From Gammaproteobacteria bacterium (GTDB taxonomy: Bacteria; Pseudomonadota; Gammaproteobacteria; Pseudomonadales; Azotimanducaceae): a stretch of 9,553 nucleotides of DNA. A program made the position numbers and the translations under genes. The stretch spans positions 1-9,553 of the forward strand of contig JAPUFN010000133.1 of the NCBI GenBank assembly GCA_027293665.1, written 5' to 3'. The notes under the pieces were generated by a model that saw only the letters and a program-made list of their open reading frames with translations, ran no database searches and had not been told where the DNA came from. Positions 6,528 to 9,553 of the stretch are shown one piece after another. Each line of letters starts with the position of its first letter. Position 1 is the stretch's first letter.

Positions 6528-7718
6528 CTACAATCGCTGGGCAAGCGGACCAAGTCCCAGTGCTTCCTTCATGAGTTGCCGCTTGATTGCAGGCGTCCGG
6601 TTCAGCCAGCCGACACCGACATTGCGAGCCCACTGCAACAGCGGATCATTCTGCGCATAGACACTGCGAAATCCGGCCATCAGGCCCAACATGATCTGCG
6701 AACGCGTCCTGCGCTGGCGCGCAAACGAGCGCCACAATCCCGCCTGGCCGGCATCGACATCCAGCGGAATCATCGCAAGGCGTCGCAATAGCGCCCGCAC
6801 GTCTTCGAAGCCGACGTTGACGCCAAGCCCGGCCAGCGGATGCAGTACATGAGCCGCATCACCCAGCAGCAGCACTCCGGGTACCGGGTTGAAGTGTTTG
6901 ACGAGCTGTTGCGCCAGCGGAAATACCGCACGTTCGTCAACGCAGCGCACTTTTCCAAGCTTGTATTCGCTGGCAGCTCCAATTTCATCACAAAACGCAT
7001 CACCGGCTAGAGACTGGCGCGCACGCGCAGAGGCTTCATTCTGCGACCAGACGACCGCGGAAACATTTGGCTGGCAGGTCGGTAGCAGCGCAAGCGGCCC
7101 GTCGAGCAGAAACTTCTGAAACGCCACCCCCGCATGCGGCAGTTCGGTTTCAATCAACGTCGCAAGTGCGTGATGGCCTGTCGGCTTAACGTCGAGTTCT
7201 GCCCCGACGAGTTCGCGCACCTTCGAACGGGCGCCATCGATGCCGATCAGCAATTGTGCGGAATACTCGGCAGTACTGGTTTGCAGCCTTACCCCTGCGG
7301 TACTGCCGGAAACCACCTCCAGGGATTCGCCCAGGCGCAGTGACACGCCATCCTGTTTATCAAGCGCCTGCCACAACGCATCGACCGTGGGGCCGTTTTC
7401 GACGATCCAGCCAAGCTCACTGCGGGCCACGGTCGCTGCGGTAAATTCAATCGACGCCGTGCCCTGCTCCTCCCAGACCTGCATCCCGGAGAACGCAGCT
7501 GCCTGCAGACCATCCCAAACTCCGAGGTCGACAAGCAGTTTCTGCGAGGCGGGAGAGACGGCGACATTGCGGATATCCATGCCGAATCGCCCGGATTGAG
7601 TCACCGGTCGGTCCCGCTCGAACAGCATGACGGTACGCCCGCTGCGCGCAATGCCCAGCGCAGCCGCAGCACCGACAAGACCGGCGCCGACCACAACAAC
7701 ATCGCAGCTTTCAGCCAC
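6528..7718 (-). CDS. ubiI: UbiI/VisC-like FAD-dependent ubiquinone-biosynthesis hydroxylase
   Basis: This is a class A flavoprotein monooxygenase of the UbiH/UbiF/UbiI family, which hydroxylates the ring of polyprenyl-phenol intermediates using O2 and NAD(P)H. From the GTG start it is 396 residues. It shows the Rossmann motif DVVVVGAGLVGAA (6-18), the mid-chain IGIDGARSKVR (158-168) and the second FAD motif LLGDAAHVLHPLAGLGVNVG (284-303). From recall it resembles E. coli UbiI more than UbiH: SGMQVWEE, LGWIVENGPTVDALW, HHALATLIETELPH and the C-terminal PAIKRQLMKEALGL all have close UbiI counterparts. Regiospecificity cannot be read from this. I chose GTG at 7718-7716: it leaves five residues before the first beta strand, as in relatives, has AGGA four bases upstream, and overlaps the pepP stop as GTGGCTGA. 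The only longer option seen is a TTG at 7754, inside pepP, which is unlikely. Confidence 0.9.
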   Translation of the reverse strand: MAESCDVVVVGAGLVGAAAALGIARSGRTVMLFERDRPVTQSGRFGMDIRNVAVSPASQKLLVDLGVWDGLQAAAFSGMQVWEEQGTASIEFTAATVARSELGWIVENGPTVDALWQALDKQDGVSLRLGESLEVVSGSTAGVRLQTSTAEYSAQLLIGIDGARSKVRELVGAELDVKPTGHHALATLIETELPHAGVAFQKFLLDGPLALLPTCQPNVSAVVWSQNEASARARQSLAGDAFCDEIGAASEYKLGKVRCVDERAVFPLAQQLVKHFNPVPGVLLLGDAAHVLHPLAGLGVNVGFEDVRALLRRLAMIPLDVDAGQAGLWRSFARQRRTRSQIMLGLMAGFRSVYAQNDPLLQWARNVGVGWLNRTPAIKRQLMKEALGLGPLAQRL

Positions 7719-9048
7719 CGGGTCCTGCCGCCATGAGCGCTTCGATGCCGGCAACGGATTTCACCGCCGCCGCTGTCAGCACCTCGGCACCGGTCCGCGT
7801 AATGAGAACATCGTCTTCAATTCGGATCCCCATGCCCCGCCAGCTCGCCGGCAGGTGTTCCGTGGAAGAGTGACGCGGTATATAGATGCCGGGTTCTATG
7901 GTCAACAGCATCCCGGGCTCGAGCTCCCGTGACGCACCCTCAACCCGGTAGTCACCCACATCATGGACGTCCATACCGAGCCAGTGCGAGGTGTTGTGCG
8001 GACACAAGCTCCGGTAGGACTCGGTCGCGATGATCTCGTCGAAGTCACCTGCGAGAAGCTGTAGATCGAGCAGTCCCTGCACCATGATTCGCAGCGCAAT
8101 CTCATGCGGTTCGGTAAACACTACCCCCGGCCGACAGGCAGTAATTGCCTGTTCGTTTGCCTCGAGCACGAGCTCGTAGAGCGCACGTTGATTGCGCGTG
8201 AATTTACCGGCAACCGGGAACGTCCGCGTAACATCGGAGGCATAGTGCTCATATTCACAACCCGCATCGATCAACACGAGATCGCCTTTGCGCAGCACGT
8301 CTTTGTTCTCAATATAGTGCAACACACAGGCATTGGCGCCACCGCCGACGATGGAGGGATACGCAGGAGTTCGGGCGCCATTGATCATGAACTCATGAAT
8401 GATTTCTGCTTCCAGTTGCGTTTCGGTCATACCCGGTCGGCAGTGGACCATAGCGCGCTCATGCGCCTGACAGGTAATTCTTGCGGCTTCGCGCATGACA
8501 CGGATTTCCGCTGCGGATTTAAGCAGGCGCTGTTCATGTAACAGATGCTTGAGGGCGACGAATTCTCCCGGCGGAATCGCTCCGCCTGATTCGCGAGCCC
8601 GTATGTCACTCACCCAGTGCATGAGCTTGTTATCAAATTCATGGTACTCACCGAGAGTGATATAGATACGCTCTCTGCCCTCGAGCATGCCTGGCAATAT
8701 GTCTTCGATGTCGTTCACCGGGAACGCATCGTCAAGGCCAAGAACCTGTGCTGCACGATCCGGCCCCAATCGTTCGCCTTCATAGAGTTCTGAGCGCGCG
8801 TGCCGCTCACGGCAGAACAGGATGACTTCGCCATGATCACGCCCCGGCGCAAGCACCAATACCGCATCGGGTTCCGTGTAACCGGTCAGGTAGTAGAAGT
8901 CGCTGTCCTGGCGGAACACATAATTCGTGTCACGATTGCGCACTCGAACACCGGCAGCGGGTATCACCGCAATAGCGCCCGCTGACATCATGTTCATCAG
9001 CGCCGCACGGCGGCGGCGGAATTCACTCGGTTGTATCGCCGGGGACAT
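7711..9048 (-). CDS. pepP: Xaa-Pro aminopeptidase P (M24B metallopeptidase)
   Basis: PepP removes the N-terminal residue from peptides with proline in second position, using a dinuclear metal centre, normally Mn2+, in the cytoplasm. The 445-residue protein is full length (E. coli PepP about 440). The N-terminal domain starts SEFRRRRAALMN, as in relatives, and includes the RQDSDFYYLTGYTEPDAVLV block (46-65). The C-terminal pita-bread catalytic domain holds the five metal ligands: D261 (LIDAGCEY), D272 (SDVTRTFPV), H355 (SHWLGMDVHDVG), E385 (TIEPGIYIP) and E411 (GIRIEDDVLI). The catalytic-site histidine H244 (CVLHYIEN) is also present. The ATG at 9048 matches the family N-terminus but lies within ygfB, a 26-nt overlap, with only weak Shine-Dalgarno potential, so translation is probably coupled to ygfB. 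Its stop overlaps the hydroxylase start by 8 nt. Confidence 0.97.
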   Translation of the reverse strand: MSPAIQPSEFRRRRAALMNMMSAGAIAVIPAAGVRVRNRDTNYVFRQDSDFYYLTGYTEPDAVLVLAPGRDHGEVILFCRERHARSELYEGERLGPDRAAQVLGLDDAFPVNDIEDILPGMLEGRERIYITLGEYHEFDNKLMHWVSDIRARESGGAIPPGEFVALKHLLHEQRLLKSAAEIRVMREAARITCQAHERAMVHCRPGMTETQLEAEIIHEFMINGARTPAYPSIVGGGANACVLHYIENKDVLRKGDLVLIDAGCEYEHYASDVTRTFPVAGKFTRNQRALYELVLEANEQAITACRPGVVFTEPHEIALRIMVQGLLDLQLLAGDFDEIIATESYRSLCPHNTSHWLGMDVHDVGDYRVEGASRELEPGMLLTIEPGIYIPRHSSTEHLPASWRGMGIRIEDDVLITRTGAEVLTAAAVKSVAGIEALMAAGPGG

Positions 9049-9553
9049 CGTTCAACAAACTCATCACTAGCAAAGCACCGATCTTCACAAACTCCTGCAC
9101 TTGCAGCAAATCGGCTTCCGCGTCTTCTCCGGCAGCCGCCTCTTCTCCGGCAGCCGCGGCGCTGTCACCGGGCAGTTCAATTTCGGTGATCGCGGCAAAA
9201 TCCCCGACAATCTCCTGAACTTCCTCGGGCAACGACGCAAACGACCCTGCAGCCTTTTCGCCAAGGCCCGCAACAAGCCCTGCGAGAAAACTACCCGTCC
9301 ACTCGCCGATTGCAGTTGCCTGAATATCCAGCGGAGCATCGTCTTCCGGCAGGAGCGGCGTAAAGCTCATGTCATCGGCAAAAAGCATTTCCAGGCTCGC
9401 GTTGACAAAGGCCTCGACATCATTTTCATCGGACAGCGCATCGACTCCCAGCAAATCTACCAGGCTCTGCAGGGAAAACGATTGCTCACCGCACACTCCG
9501 ATACCCACCACGGCACCATGGAGTTCACTGATCGACAGCGATTGCGCCTGGTC
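9023..9553 (-). CDS. ygfB: YgfB/YecA (UPF0149) family protein, 5'-truncated
   Basis: The frame is open to the right edge; 176 residues are visible and perhaps 10-20 N-terminal residues and the start lie outside. A GTG at 9511 is internal, since the residues before it (SISELHGAV) belong to the family's conserved first helix. Other family blocks are LLPEDDAPLDIQATAIGEWTG, then GSFLAGLVAGLG (about 67-98), and a C-terminal helix DLLQVQEFVKIGALLVMSLL (148-167). Members are small all-helical cytoplasmic proteins of about 180-195 residues. Biochemical function is unclear; in Pseudomonas aeruginosa YgfB affects expression of the amidase gene ampDh3, but that role may not carry over here. An Ala/Glu/Gly-rich acidic linker (about 131-148), built from a DNA duplication, interrupts the more conserved sequence. 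Location directly upstream of pepP, overlapping it by 26 nt, is the usual gammaproteobacterial arrangement and supports the call. Confidence 0.88.
   Translation of the reverse strand, partial: DQAQSLSISELHGAVVGIGVCGEQSFSLQSLVDLLGVDALSDENDVEAFVNASLEMLFADDMSFTPLLPEDDAPLDIQATAIGEWTGSFLAGLVAGLGEKAAGSFASLPEEVQEIVGDFAAITEIELPGDSAAAAGEEAAAGEDAEADLLQVQEFVKIGALLVMSLLNDVPGDTTE
9123..9157 (-). repeat. Two tandem 17/18-bp copies within ygfB
   Basis: Plus-strand 9123-9139 and 9141-9157 are identical 17-base copies (starting TCTTCTCCGG) with an 18-bp period. They keep frame and encode the duplicated AAAGEE and AAAGED segments of the YgfB linker. This looks like a recent slippage duplication in a flexible region. 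Confidence 0.75.

Noticed and set aside
9509..9511. GTG as the start of ygfB
   Set aside because: The conserved ELHG segment lies upstream of it in the same frame, so the start is beyond the right edge.

Overview
The window reads as chromosomal housekeeping DNA from a GC-rich gammaproteobacterium. The main evidence is gene order. On the minus strand, read right to left, are ygfB (UPF0149), pepP, a ubiquinone-type FAD hydroxylase, gcvT, gcvH, gcvPA and gcvPB. This is the classic gammaproteobacterial ygfB-pepP-ubiH-ubiI neighbourhood followed directly by the glycine cleavage operon. Two details differ from the enterobacterial layout. Only one Ubi hydroxylase is present where E. coli has two (ubiH and ubiI). 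The glycine decarboxylase P-protein is split into two subunits instead of one chain of about 950 residues. A lineage outside the Enterobacterales is therefore likely, but I cannot name the genus.

Layout: positions 2-1927 (plus strand) hold the 3' part of a DUF255/SSP411-family gene, whose N-terminal thioredoxin-like domain is cut by the left edge. It converges on gcvPB across 23 bp containing nested inverted repeats. Positions 1951-6431 (minus strand) hold the complete glycine cleavage cluster gcvT-gcvH-gcvPA-gcvPB, with gcvPA and gcvPB overlapping as ATGA. A 96-bp spacer separates gcvT from the UbiI-like hydroxylase gene (6528-7718). That gene overlaps the end of pepP (7711-9048) by 8 nt, and pepP overlaps the end of ygfB (9023 to beyond the right edge) by 26 nt.

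Functionally, GcvPA/GcvPB (PLP decarboxylase), GcvH (lipoyl carrier) and GcvT (aminomethyltransferase) convert glycine and tetrahydrofolate to CO2, ammonia and methylene-tetrahydrofolate, together with a dihydrolipoamide dehydrogenase that is not in this window. The hydroxylase belongs to aerobic ubiquinone biosynthesis. PepP removes the N-terminal residue from X-Pro peptides. YgfB is a small helical protein of poorly defined role.

No gap exceeds 100 bp, and I see no mobile element, tRNA, rRNA, CRISPR or phage gene. I did not find an undescribed system. The items worth a second look are small: a 15-bp repeat straddling the gcvPA/gcvPB junction, an 18-bp duplication in ygfB, a C/A-rich repeat before gcvH, the single Ubi hydroxylase, and the overlapping gene starts.
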